A stretch of DNA of 63,098 nt, from assembly GCA_050258035.1 (NCBI GenBank), contig JBLMYA010000038.1:1-63098 (forward strand), written 5' to 3'. This document shows positions 17,737 through 25,232 of this stretch, one piece after another; within the stretch, counting starts at the first letter, position 1, and each line of letters begins with the position of its first letter. This DNA is from DATBLE01 sp050258035. Its GTDB lineage: Bacteria > Actinomycetota > Thermoleophilia > Gaiellales > Gaiellaceae. The notes beneath the pieces are model-generated. The model ran no database searches. It was not told the DNA's origin and saw nothing but the letters and a program-made list of their open reading frames with translations. The position numbers and the translations under genes were made by a program.

Positions 17737-18324
17737 TCACGGGCGCCGGGCCCGCACGAGGGCATCGATCGCGTCCCGATCGCCCTCGACGGGCCGGAGC
17801 ACGGCCTCTGCCTTCTCGACCACGAGACCGCCGAGCTGGCCGGCGACGTCCTCCGGCGTGAACAGGACGCGCGCGTCCTTCGGGCCGCCGGAGCCGGACG
17901 CCAGGTTGTCCGAATGGTGGCCGATGACCAGCATCGTGCCTCCGGCGCCGACCGACTCGGCCGCGCGCCGCACGATCGGTCGCAGCTCCTCTCCGGGCAG
18001 CTGGAGGTAGAGCAGCACGACCAGATCGAAGGCGCGAGGAGGCGGCTTCCATTCCCGAAGGTCGGCCTCGAGCCACTCGACGTCGACTCCTCGCTCGGCG
18101 GCCAGTCCACGCGCCTGCTCCAGTGCGACGTCGGAGAAGTCCGCCCCCACCACCGACCAGCCCTGCTGCGCCAGCCACACGGCGTTCCGACCCGAGCCGC
18201 AGGCCAGGTCGAGCGCACGTCCGGGCGGGAGCGACAGCGCCTCGGCGACCAGGAAACGGTTCGGCTCGGTGCCGAAGAGGAGACCGCCCTCACCGTGCCG
18301 CGCGTTCCAGTCCTCCCGCTCCAC
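17737..18324 (-). CDS. Class I SAM-dependent methyltransferase
   Basis: A 195-residue Rossmann-fold methyltransferase. Motif I is LDLACGSGRNAVWLAQQGW near residue 39, followed by VVGADFSDVALEQAR (acidic ribose-binding residue) and FDLVVLLYLQLP (motif IV region). The N-terminus MEREDWNARHGEGGLLFG resembles the TehB / tellurite-thiopurine methyltransferase group. The substrate is unknown. Start ATG 18324; it diverges from the membrane protein gene 15 nt away. Confidence 0.85.
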   Translation of the reverse strand: MEREDWNARHGEGGLLFGTEPNRFLVAEALSLPPGRALDLACGSGRNAVWLAQQGWSVVGADFSDVALEQARGLAAERGVDVEWLEADLREWKPPPRAFDLVVLLYLQLPGEELRPIVRRAAESVGAGGTMLVIGHHSDNLASGSGGPKDARVLFTPEDVAGQLGGLVVEKAEAVLRPVEGDRDAIDALVRARRP

Positions 18325-18338
18325 TGCCCCCCATTCTC

Positions 18339-18818
18339 GTGCAGAGTGGCATCGTGCCGCACTGGCTGGAGATCACACTCGTCGCCCTGCACGTGCTCGG
18401 GGCGACCGTCTGGGTCGGCGGGGCGATCGCGCTCACGTTCATCGCCGTGCCGGCGATCCGGGCCCTGACGGGGGAGCCGCGCCAGACGGCGATGCGCAGG
18501 CTCGGCGAGCGCTGGCGCCCGATCGGCTGGTCTGCGCTGCTGGCGATGGTCGCGACGGGCGCGCCGCTGGCCTCGCACCTCCTCCCGGGCTCGGACGGTG
18601 CCGCGAAAGCGGTGTTCGGCGTGAAGATGGCGCTGTTCGCTGCGCTCGTGGTCTTCGCCTACCTGCACGACTTCGTGCTCGGACCCAGGGTCGCGCGGGA
18701 GATCCGCGAGGGCCGCCCACCCCTGAGCAGACGACGCCTGGTGCTCGTGGGATGGGTGTCGTTTACCCTTACTGTCACCATTCCGATACTCGGAGTCGTC
18801 CTTTCAGAGATCGCCTGA
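18339..18818 (+). CDS. CopD/DUF2269-like four-helix membrane protein
   Basis: A roughly 159-residue integral membrane protein with four hydrophobic segments: EITLVALHVLGATVWVGGAI, WSALLAMVATGAPLASHLL, a span around MALFAALVVFAYLHDFVLG, and LVGWVSFTLTVTIPILGVV. His residues in the first and third helices (LHVLGATVWVGG, YLHDFVLGP) recall the CopD / cytochrome-b561-like superfamily. Start GTG 18339 or 18354. The last 30 bases use AT-rich codons unusual for this region. Confidence 0.7.
   Translation: MQSGIVPHWLEITLVALHVLGATVWVGGAIALTFIAVPAIRALTGEPRQTAMRRLGERWRPIGWSALLAMVATGAPLASHLLPGSDGAAKAVFGVKMALFAALVVFAYLHDFVLGPRVAREIREGRPPLSRRRLVLVGWVSFTLTVTIPILGVVLSEIA
18762..18790 (+). promoter_or_regulatory. 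Possible internal promoter for the aldolase gene
   Basis: TTTACC (18762-18767) and GATACT (18785-18790) are separated by 17 bp in an AT-rich patch at the end of the membrane protein gene, 28 bp before the aldolase start. Each hexamer matches four of six consensus positions. The patch also explains codons (TTT, CTT, ACT, ATT, ATA) that are otherwise rare here. Confidence 0.3.
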
Positions 18819-19948
18819 TGTCAGCGCCTAGTCAGATTTCACCACGCGGCGGCGACGCCGGACGGAGTACAAGAGACTCATCGACGGCTTCCTTCGCCGT
18901 CGTGGGTCGCTCCGCAACCGGCTCGCTCGGGCGTTTCGTCAGCCTCCTTCGGAACGCACTCGGGCGAGCCGGTCTCTCAGAGACGAAGGACGCCGACTCG
19001 GCCGACCTCGTGATCAACGTCGTCGACGCGGGGAAGGCGAAGCCGTTCCGCCGCAAGTCCCGCGGCACGTTCGTCGTCGGCCTGTACGAGCGGGACGGCC
19101 ACTCGCTCCCCGAGGACTACCCGATGCTCGTGCGCGCGCTGGCGAACATCGCGCTCTGCTACGTGCCGGGCGAGGGAGCCTGGTTCACGACGATGGAGCG
19201 CGGCCACTACGGCGACACGGCCGAAGGAGGCGAGGAGGCGCTCGCCGCAGCCGTCGTCGAGCGGCTGCTGCCCCTGGCCCGGTCAAGGCTCGTGATCGAC
19301 AACGAGTTCGTCACCGATCTCGAGCCGGAACTCTGGGCGGGCGACGCGGTGACAGAGGAGATCATCGCCGCCGGCGCGCGCCTCGGCGACCTCGACCTCC
19401 TGCCCTCTCCGTTCCCCATCGAAGACCTGCTGAACGAGCGTGAGCTCCGTCATGTCAAGCGCCTGTACGGGATCGGCGGCCTGTCCTACGGGAACCTCTC
19501 CCAGCGCAAGGACGAACGGCGGTTCTGGATGAGCGCCAGCGGGGTCGACAAGTCCGCGCTCGAGATACCGGGGCGGGACATCCTGCTCGTCTCCAACTAC
19601 GACCACGAGAACGGACGGATCGTGCTGAGCGTCCCGCCGAACGTCGAGCCGCGACGTGTGTCGGTGGACGCGATCGAGCACTGGATGATCTACCAGGCAC
19701 ACCCGGGCGTCGGCGCCATCCTGCACGTCCATGCCTGGATGAAAGACATCGCGGCGACCGACGTGAACTACCCGTGCGGAACGGAGGAGCTGGCGGCGAG
19801 CGTCGCCGAGCTCCTGGCCGCGGAGCCGAATCCGGACGAGGCCGTCATCGGCCTGCGGAACCACGGCATCACCGTCACCGGCCCCAGCCTGATAGCGATC
19901 CTCGACCGGATCGAGCCGGACATCCTCCGCCAGATTCCGATGCTCTGA
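18818..19948 (+). CDS. Class II aldolase/adducin domain protein
   Basis: A 376-residue protein. The C-terminal half (from about residue 205) resembles class II aldolases: YGIGGLSYGNLSQRKDERRFWMSASGVDKS, then ILHVHAWMKDIAATDVNYPCG with the His pair that would bind the divalent metal, and VIGLRNHGITVTG. The N-terminal half (FAVVGRSATGSLGRFVSLLR; DADSADLVINVVDAGKAKPF) is not part of the standard fold and is unassigned. It starts one base into the upstream stop (TGATG). The substrate is unknown; sugar-phosphate aldol cleavage is the family theme. Confidence 0.75.
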   Translation: MSAPSQISPRGGDAGRSTRDSSTASFAVVGRSATGSLGRFVSLLRNALGRAGLSETKDADSADLVINVVDAGKAKPFRRKSRGTFVVGLYERDGHSLPEDYPMLVRALANIALCYVPGEGAWFTTMERGHYGDTAEGGEEALAAAVVERLLPLARSRLVIDNEFVTDLEPELWAGDAVTEEIIAAGARLGDLDLLPSPFPIEDLLNERELRHVKRLYGIGGLSYGNLSQRKDERRFWMSASGVDKSALEIPGRDILLVSNYDHENGRIVLSVPPNVEPRRVSVDAIEHWMIYQAHPGVGAILHVHAWMKDIAATDVNYPCGTEELAASVAELLAAEPNPDEAVIGLRNHGITVTGPSLIAILDRIEPDILRQIPML

Positions 19949-20026
19949 GCCGCCGTCGGGTTTCCCGCAGCGCCGATCGGGGTCGGTGCGGACGACGCTT
20001 TCGCGGCCTGCAGCGAAGATCGACGC

Positions 20027-20605
20027 GTGGAGACCGAATTCCGATCGGGCGACGCCCTGTTCGTCTTCGACGACGAACGACGGATCCTCAGCTGGAATCC
20101 GGCGGCCGAGGCGCTCACCGGGATCGCCGCTGCCGATGCCGTCGGCAAGCGCTGCTGGGACGTGGTCGGCGGGCTCGACGAGCGGGGCTCGCTCGTGTGC
20201 CACCCGGGCTGCTCGGGCGCACGGCTGGCAACCGAGGGCTGGCCCGTTCACTGCCAGCAGTTGCTCGTCAAGACCGCCTCGGGCTCGCGGCGCCGCGTCA
20301 TGGTCTCGACGATCTCGGTGCGAAACGGCGACCGGCCCCTCTACCTCCACCTGCTCCGAAACGGCGAGGAGGTGGAGGCGGAGTCCCCCGACGACGCCCA
20401 GGCCGGACGTCGCCCGGCGCTGACCCGCCGTCAGCTCGGGGTACTCGAGCTGATCGACCAGGGCCACTCGGCAAAGGCGATTGCCGAGCGGCTTCGGATC
20501 GCGGAGCCGACGGTTCGCAACCACATCCGCGCGATCCTGCTCGAGTTCGGGTGCCATTCCCAGCTCGAGGCCCTCGCCGCCGCGCGCCGGCTCGGCATGC
20601 TGTAG
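20027..20605 (+). CDS. PAS domain LuxR-type transcriptional regulator
   Basis: A 192-residue regulator: PAS domain at residues about 5-110 (GDALFVFDDERRILSWNPAAEALTG) and a GerE/LuxR helix-turn-helix at about 130-190 (LTRRQLGVLELIDQGHSAKA, IAEPTVRNHIRAILLEFG). The PAS domain holds three cysteines (C43, C58, C62, in KRCWDVV and VCHPGCSG), a spacing that could sense redox state or bind a cofactor. No receiver domain is present. It lies alone between the aldolase and mod operons, so its targets are not evident. Start GTG 20027. Confidence 0.85.
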   Translation: METEFRSGDALFVFDDERRILSWNPAAEALTGIAAADAVGKRCWDVVGGLDERGSLVCHPGCSGARLATEGWPVHCQQLLVKTASGSRRRVMVSTISVRNGDRPLYLHLLRNGEEVEAESPDDAQAGRRPALTRRQLGVLELIDQGHSAKAIAERLRIAEPTVRNHIRAILLEFGCHSQLEALAAARRLGML

Positions 20606-20612
20606 ACGATCG

Positions 20613-21650
20613 CTAGGCATCGCGGAGCGGCACCAGTCTCGCCCCGGTCGCCTTGAATGACGCGACGACGATCTGGCCACGCTCGAGCCCGAGGCGCTCG
20701 GCCGACGTCGAGGTGACCTCGCCGACGAGCGGCCCGACGCGCACGCGGACGCGGTTTCCGATCGCGGTCAGGGACGAGATCGGCGCGCTGACGTGATTGA
20801 GAGCCGAGTCTGCAGCCGCGGTATGCGCGATCGAGACCTCCCACGGGTGGACGACGACGCCGACCCTGCCCTCGGCACGGTCGGTCGAGAACACCACAGC
20901 GCCGCCGTCGAGCACGACCTCCGTCAGCCCCTCTCGCGTCGGACGCGCGAAGCCGTGCAGGAGGTTGCCGCCCGTGAAGCTGGCGACGAACGCGTCGCTG
21001 GGCGCCGCGACGAGCTCGGCCGGGGGCCCGAGCTGGAGGATCCGACCGTCGGCGATGACGCCGACGCGGTCGGCGAGCGCGGCCGCGTCCTCGAAGTCGT
21101 GGGTGACCAGGATCGTCGGCAGGGCGAGGTCGCGCAGGAGCTCCTGGAGCTCGGCCCTCACGCCCGCGCGCGTGTGGGCATCGAGGGCCGCCATCGGCTC
21201 GTCCAGGAGAAGGACGGCCGGCTCACGGGCGAGCGCGCGGGCGAGCGCGACACGCTGGCGCTCGCCGCCGGACAGCTCGGCAGGCCTCGCCTTCGCCAGG
21301 TGTGCGATCCGGAACCGCTCGAGCAGCTCGGACACCCGAGCACGCCCGCCGAAGCCCACGTTCCCCTCCACGGAGAGGTGCGGGAACAGGGCGTACTCCT
21401 GGAAGACGAGGCCGACGCTCCTGCGGTCCGGATCGAGGCAGACGCCGGCACCGGTGTCGAGCCACAGGTCGCCGTCGAGCGCCACCCTCCCGGACCTGGG
21501 TCGCAACAGCCCGGCGACCACCCGCAGGACCGTCGTCTTGCCTGCCCCCGAGGGCCCGACGAGCGCGAACGTCTCGCCGGGCTCGACGCTCAGGTCGACC
21601 GAGGCACCGAAGGAGCGAAGAGGGTGGTCGAAGGTGACGTGGAGCGCCAT
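20613..21650 (-). CDS. modC: Molybdate ABC transporter ATP-binding protein
   Basis: A 345-residue ABC ATPase with Walker A GPSGAGKTT, Q-loop VFQEYALFPHL, signature LSGGERQRVALARAL, Walker B LLLDEPMAALD and the switch His in ILVTHDF. A C-terminal TOBE/MOP-like domain (from about residue 285; ISSLTAIGNRVRVRVGPLVG) is typical of ModC. The start at 21650 overlaps modB by 61 nt. It is the last gene of the minus-strand mod operon. Sulfate CysA is the main alternative, but the Mo-type regulator upstream argues for molybdate or tungstate. Confidence 0.88.
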   Translation of the reverse strand: MALHVTFDHPLRSFGASVDLSVEPGETFALVGPSGAGKTTVLRVVAGLLRPRSGRVALDGDLWLDTGAGVCLDPDRRSVGLVFQEYALFPHLSVEGNVGFGGRARVSELLERFRIAHLAKARPAELSGGERQRVALARALAREPAVLLLDEPMAALDAHTRAGVRAELQELLRDLALPTILVTHDFEDAAALADRVGVIADGRILQLGPPAELVAAPSDAFVASFTGGNLLHGFARPTREGLTEVVLDGGAVVFSTDRAEGRVGVVVHPWEVSIAHTAAADSALNHVSAPISSLTAIGNRVRVRVGPLVGEVTSTSAERLGLERGQIVVASFKATGARLVPLRDA

Positions 21651-22417
21651 CGGAAGACCAGCTTCGTGGTCAGGAGGACGACCGCGCTGATCGCGACCAG
21701 CTCGGCGCTGATCGCGAGCGCGAGGCCGAAGTCGAGGTCGAACGCCTCGTAGATCGCCAGGGGCAACGTCTGGGTGACGCCGCGCAGGCTGCCCGCGAAC
21801 ATCAGCGTCGCGCCGAACTCGCCGATCCCGCGGGCGAACGCGAGCGCGGCTCCCGCGCCGAGCCCCCCGGCCGCCAGCGGAAGGGCAACTCGGAGGAACG
21901 TGCGTCCGGGGCCGGCGCCGAGGGTGCGGGCAGCCTGCGTCATCGACGGGTCGAGGCTCTCGAACGCGGCGATCGCCGAGCGGATGTAGAACGGGCTCGC
22001 GACGAACGTGATCGCGACGACGACAGCCGCCTTCGTGAAGGCAAGCGACGATCCGACCACGTGGACGTGCCCGCCGACGAGGCCGACCCGGCCGAAGGCG
22101 GCGAGCAGCCCGATCCCCGCCACCGCCGGCGGCAGAACCAGCGGCAGCTCGATCAGCGTGACGGCGACGTCTCGCAGCCGCCCGGAGCGGGTCGCGATCA
22201 GCCACGCCGTCGGCGTCCCGGCGACGACGATCACCGCCAGCGCGATCAGGTTCGTCTCCAGCGAGATCAGGAGCGCGTCGGTCGCCTGGCCGCGGCCGAG
22301 CGCGGAGAAGAGGTCTCCGGGCGGAACGCGGGCGAAGATCGCCACGATCGGCAGGAGCAGGAACAGCAGCGTGATCCCGGCCGCGACCGCGACCCCGACG
22401 GCGAAGAGCCGGTTCAC
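21590..22417 (-). CDS. modB: Molybdate ABC transporter permease
   Basis: Integral membrane subunit of 275 residues with about six spans and the permease coupling motif AARTLGAGPGRTFLRVALPLA (EAA-loop region). LIELPLVLPPAVAGIGLL and RGIGEFGATLMFAGS are hallmarks of ModB/CysTW-type permeases. The GTG at 22417 overlaps the modA stop (GTGA). It is somewhat longer than the usual ~225-residue ModB because of a Ser/Thr-rich, basic C-terminal tail that overlaps modC by 61 nt. Confidence 0.9.
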   Translation of the reverse strand: MNRLFAVGVAVAAGITLLFLLLPIVAIFARVPPGDLFSALGRGQATDALLISLETNLIALAVIVVAGTPTAWLIATRSGRLRDVAVTLIELPLVLPPAVAGIGLLAAFGRVGLVGGHVHVVGSSLAFTKAAVVVAITFVASPFYIRSAIAAFESLDPSMTQAARTLGAGPGRTFLRVALPLAAGGLGAGAALAFARGIGEFGATLMFAGSLRGVTQTLPLAIYEAFDLDFGLALAISAELVAISAVVLLTTKLVFRWRSTSPSTTLFAPSVPRST

Positions 22418-23139
22418 GGCTGCCCGAAGCCGGCGCGGGCGAGCGCCGCCCGGCCGGCCTTGCCGCGGATGCGCGCGACCCACGCCCGCGCCGCCGTCTT
22501 CTGCGACGACGAGCGGACGACGGCAATCTCGTACCGCAACCGCGGCTGCGCCCATGCCGGGATCCGGATCGAGGCGACGTCGCGGGCGACCGGCTTCACG
22601 TCCGTGACGTAGACGAAGCCGGCGTCCGCCTGGCCGAGCACGACCTTTCCGACGACGCCCTTCACGTCCGACTCCTGGCTGACCACCTTCGTGAGGACGG
22701 AGGAGAGCCCGAGCCTGCGGAGGACCGTTCGGGTGTACGAGCCGACCGGGACGGCGGGCGCTGCGACGACGAGCTTGACGTTCTTCCGCCCGAGGTCGTA
22801 GACCGAGGACAGGCCGGCCGGGTTCGACCTCGGCACGATCAGGACGAGCCGGTTGGTCGCGAACGTGACGGGCTTCTCGACCAGGCCCGCTCGGAAGAGG
22901 TCCTGCGTGTACCGGGGGCTCGCCGAGGCGAAGACGTCGGCCCGGGCTCCCTGCCTGATCTGGGCCGCGAGGGTGTTCGAGCCGGCGAAGCTGTAGGTCT
23001 CGGAGGAATCGAAGGCCTGGAACGCCCCGGTGAGCGAGGCGGCCGCGAAGATGGTCAGCTTCGGCGCGCGCTCCCTCGCGGCCGCAGGCGCGGCGAGGAC
23101 GCCGACCAGGACGGCCGCCGCGATCAGCCGCCTAGCCAA
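22414..23139 (-). CDS. modA: Molybdate-binding periplasmic/lipid-side protein
   Basis: Type II periplasmic-binding-protein fold of 241 residues with a signal peptide (ARRLIAAAVLVGVLAAPAAA). ModA-family landmarks: KLTIFAAASLTGAFQAF, FAGSNTLAAQIRQGARADVFASAS, VTFATNRLVLIVP, and GQADAGFVYVTDV near the C-terminus. The start appears to be TTG at 23139, which places the signal peptide correctly. It overlaps the small ORF upstream by 8 nt. Confidence 0.9.
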   Translation of the reverse strand: MARRLIAAAVLVGVLAAPAAARERAPKLTIFAAASLTGAFQAFDSSETYSFAGSNTLAAQIRQGARADVFASASPRYTQDLFRAGLVEKPVTFATNRLVLIVPRSNPAGLSSVYDLGRKNVKLVVAAPAVPVGSYTRTVLRRLGLSSVLTKVVSQESDVKGVVGKVVLGQADAGFVYVTDVKPVARDVASIRIPAWAQPRLRYEIAVVRSSSQKTAARAWVARIRGKAGRAALARAGFGQP

Positions 23140-23323
23140 GGTGGGGCCCCACGACGTTCGTCGCCTCCTCCAGGTCGAGTGCGGGCGGGAAGGAGTTGCC
23201 GGCCGGCTTCCCCGCCGCGACCCAGGCCAGCACTGCCGGGTGCCGAGCCTCGCCGGCGAGAGCCCGCGCGAAGAGCTCAGCCCCGGCCGCCGCCCCGCTC
23301 GAGAGAAACCGGCCCCGGTTCAC
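23132..23323 (-). CDS. Small protein of the mod operon
   Basis: A 63-residue reading frame starting at GTG 23323, which overlaps the regulator stop (GTGA), and ending 8 nt inside modA. This tight fit on both sides supports real translation. The sequence is Ala-rich (FLSSGAAAGAELFARALAGE) and then LAWVAAGKPAGNSFPPALDL. It has no recognisable domain. It may be a linker ORF that couples translation between the regulator and modA, or a small accessory protein. Confidence 0.55.
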   Translation of the reverse strand: MNRGRFLSSGAAAGAELFARALAGEARHPAVLAWVAAGKPAGNSFPPALDLEEATNVVGPHLG

Positions 23324-23697
23324 AGCTCGACCATCACCGAGGTCGCCTTCACCACCGCGGCCGCGGAGGCTCCCGGCTGGAGCGCAAGCTCTTCCGCGGC
23401 GTCGCGCGTGATGATCGCGACCACGCGCGCCGGCTCGGTCACGTCGATCTCGACCTGCGCGAGCAGGCCCTCCACCTTGACCTCGCGGACGATGCCGCGG
23501 AAGTGGTTCCGCGCGCTCATCCGCTCGGCATCCGCGCCTTTGAGCCGGTCGATCTCGGCCGCCGGGACGATCCGGCGATTCGCCGCGTCCCGCTCGGTGC
23601 CAATCCGTCCGGCGCGGTCCCAGCGGCGGAGCGTGTCGAGGCTGATCCCGAGCGCGCGGGCGGCCTCCGCCGCCGTGTACGCCTGCTTCCTAGGCAT
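23320..23697 (-). CDS. Molybdate-responsive HTH-TOBE regulator
   Basis: A 125-residue protein with an N-terminal MerR/excisionase-type helix-turn-helix (YTAAEAARALGISLDTLRRW, residues about 7-26) joined to a single MOP/TOBE domain (MSARNHFRGIVREVKVEGLL, from residue 60). TOBE domains of this kind bind molybdate or tungstate. It is the first gene of the mod operon and so likely represses it when molybdate is plentiful. A perfect palindrome overlaps its start codon. Confidence 0.88.
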   Translation of the reverse strand: MPRKQAYTAAEAARALGISLDTLRRWDRAGRIGTERDAANRRIVPAAEIDRLKGADAERMSARNHFRGIVREVKVEGLLAQVEIDVTEPARVVAIITRDAAEELALQPGASAAAVVKATSVMVEL

Positions 23698-23703
23698 TGC
23701 CTA
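23691..23703. promoter_or_regulatory. Operator palindrome at head of mod operon
   Basis: TAGGCA-T-TGCCTA is a perfect inverted repeat (6-bp arms, one central base). It contains the start codon of the HTH-TOBE regulator, read on the minus strand. Its position allows autoregulation of the whole mod operon. A TAACGT element just upstream on the minus strand would put the transcription start near the ATG, consistent with a leaderless mRNA. Confidence 0.5.
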
Positions 23704-23779
23704 TGCGACGTTACCACAGCGACCGTCGCCGAGGACTGCCCCTGCAAGGCGAGCGCGCATGCGATCGATGGGTACACTC

Positions 23780-23860
23780 GCCCTACCGGGGTGCCCGGCC
23801 AGACCGGGCTGAGATGACACCCGTCGAACCTGATCCGGTTCGTACCGGCGAAGGGAGGGC
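23780..23860 (+). promoter_or_regulatory. TPP (THI-element) riboswitch
   Basis: Contains the conserved blocks of the thiamine-pyrophosphate riboswitch in order: GGGGTGC at 23788-23794, GGGCTGAGA, CACCC, then GAACCTGATCCGG and TACCGGCGAAGGGA. P1 is formed by 23780-23784 with 23856-23860. The 3' strand of P1 overlaps the purine-rich ribosome-binding site AGGGAGG (23852-23858), five bases before the cytX ATG. TPP binding should therefore hide the site and lower translation. Confidence 0.95.
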
Positions 23861-23863
23861 TGA

Positions 23864-25213
23864 ATGAGCGTCGAGGCACCGCAGTGGGGAATCGAGCCCG
23901 TACCCGAGCGGCTCCGCGTGCTCGGGCTCGGTGACACGCTCCTGCTCTGGGGGAACCTCGCGGTCAGCCTGCTCGTGATCGTCGCCGGGGCGCTGCTCGT
24001 TCCCGCGCTCTCGTTGAAGCAGGCGCTGCTCGCGGTTCTCGTCGCGTCGGTCGTCGGCTGCGTCCTGCTCGGTGCAGCCGCCGCGGTCGGGACCGATGCG
24101 CGCGTGCCGGCCATGGTCCTGATGCGGGCGCCGCTCGGGCAGCGCGGCTCGTACCTCGCCACCGCCCTGAACGTCGTCCAGTGCCTCGGGTGGTCGGTGT
24201 ACGAGCTGATCATCATCGCGAGCGCCTGCGCCGCCCTCTCCGACCGCGTGTTCGGCTTCCGCGCACAGTGGCTCTGGACGCTCCTCTTCGGCGGCGTCGC
24301 CGTCCTCCTCGCACTGCTGGGGCCGATCGGCTTCGTCCGCCGCTACGTCCGGAAGTTCGCGATCTGGTTCGTGCTCGCCTCGCTCGGCTACCTGACCTGG
24401 TGGGCGATCGACAAGTCCGACCTGACCGCGTTCTGGAACGCCGACGGGAAGGGGGGGTTCCCGACCTTCTGGCAGGGAGTCGACCTGACGCTCGCGAGCG
24501 TGATCTCGTGGACGCCGCTCGCCGCCGACTACACGAGGTTCACGAGGACCCGGCGCTCCTCGTTCTGGGGTGCCTCGATCGGCTACCTCGTCCCGGTCGT
24601 CTGGCTGTACTCGCTCGGCGTGCTGCTCTTCCTCGCCCGGGACATCTCCGACCCGGCGCAGCTTCCGGCGGCGGTCGTCGCCGGCGGCGTCGTCTCGGTC
24701 CTCGCGCTGCTCGCGGTCACGGTCGACGAGAGCGACGAGGCCTTCGCGAACGTCTACTCGACAGCGGTCTCGCTTCAGAACGTCGTTCCCCGCGTTCCCC
24801 AGCGCCTCCTGATCGTCGGGAGCGCGGTGATCGCCACCATGGGTGCCCTGGTCCTGAACCTCTCCGACTTCGCCACCTTCCTCTTCCTGCTCGGCTCCTT
24901 CTTCGTGCCGCTGCTCGGCGTCCTGCTCGCCGACTGGCTGGTGGAGGGCATGCACTACACGCGCGAGAAGGTGTTCGACGGCCCGGCCGTGCGGCCGGAG
25001 ATGATCGTCGCCTGGCTCGTCGGCTTCGGGCTGTACCAGTGGCTCTCGCCGCAAGGGCCCGGCTGGTGGCAGCGGTGGGTCGCCCACACGGACCCCGCGC
25101 CGATCGACTTCACCGCGTCGCTCCCGAGCTTCGCGGCCGCGTTCCTGCTCGCCGCCCTGGCCGCCGTGCTCGTCCGCTCGAGGCGCTCGGCGGAGGCTTT
25201 CGCCGAGACATAG
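23864..25213 (+). CDS. cytX: NCS1-family permease CytX, thiamine precursor uptake
   Basis: A 449-residue membrane protein of the nucleobase:cation symporter-1 family with about 12 spans. Typical features are the N-terminal PVPERLRVLGLGDTLLLWGN, the substrate-site region FARNVTYPE-like VQCLGWSVYELI, and the helix with SWTPLAADYTRFTR. Being under a TPP riboswitch points to CytX, which imports the pyrimidine thiamine precursor hydroxymethylpyrimidine, rather than cytosine. It stands alone in its transcription unit. Confidence 0.92.
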   Translation: MSVEAPQWGIEPVPERLRVLGLGDTLLLWGNLAVSLLVIVAGALLVPALSLKQALLAVLVASVVGCVLLGAAAAVGTDARVPAMVLMRAPLGQRGSYLATALNVVQCLGWSVYELIIIASACAALSDRVFGFRAQWLWTLLFGGVAVLLALLGPIGFVRRYVRKFAIWFVLASLGYLTWWAIDKSDLTAFWNADGKGGFPTFWQGVDLTLASVISWTPLAADYTRFTRTRRSSFWGASIGYLVPVVWLYSLGVLLFLARDISDPAQLPAAVVAGGVVSVLALLAVTVDESDEAFANVYSTAVSLQNVVPRVPQRLLIVGSAVIATMGALVLNLSDFATFLFLLGSFFVPLLGVLLADWLVEGMHYTREKVFDGPAVRPEMIVAWLVGFGLYQWLSPQGPGWWQRWVAHTDPAPIDFTASLPSFAAAFLLAALAAVLVRSRRSAEAFAET

Positions 25214-25232
25214 GGGTCCGTAGCATTCCGCC

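Noticed and set aside
23830..23860. tRNA-like T-arm sequence near 23837 (GGTTCG)
   Set aside because: It is part of the TPP riboswitch; no acceptor or anticodon stem exists around it.
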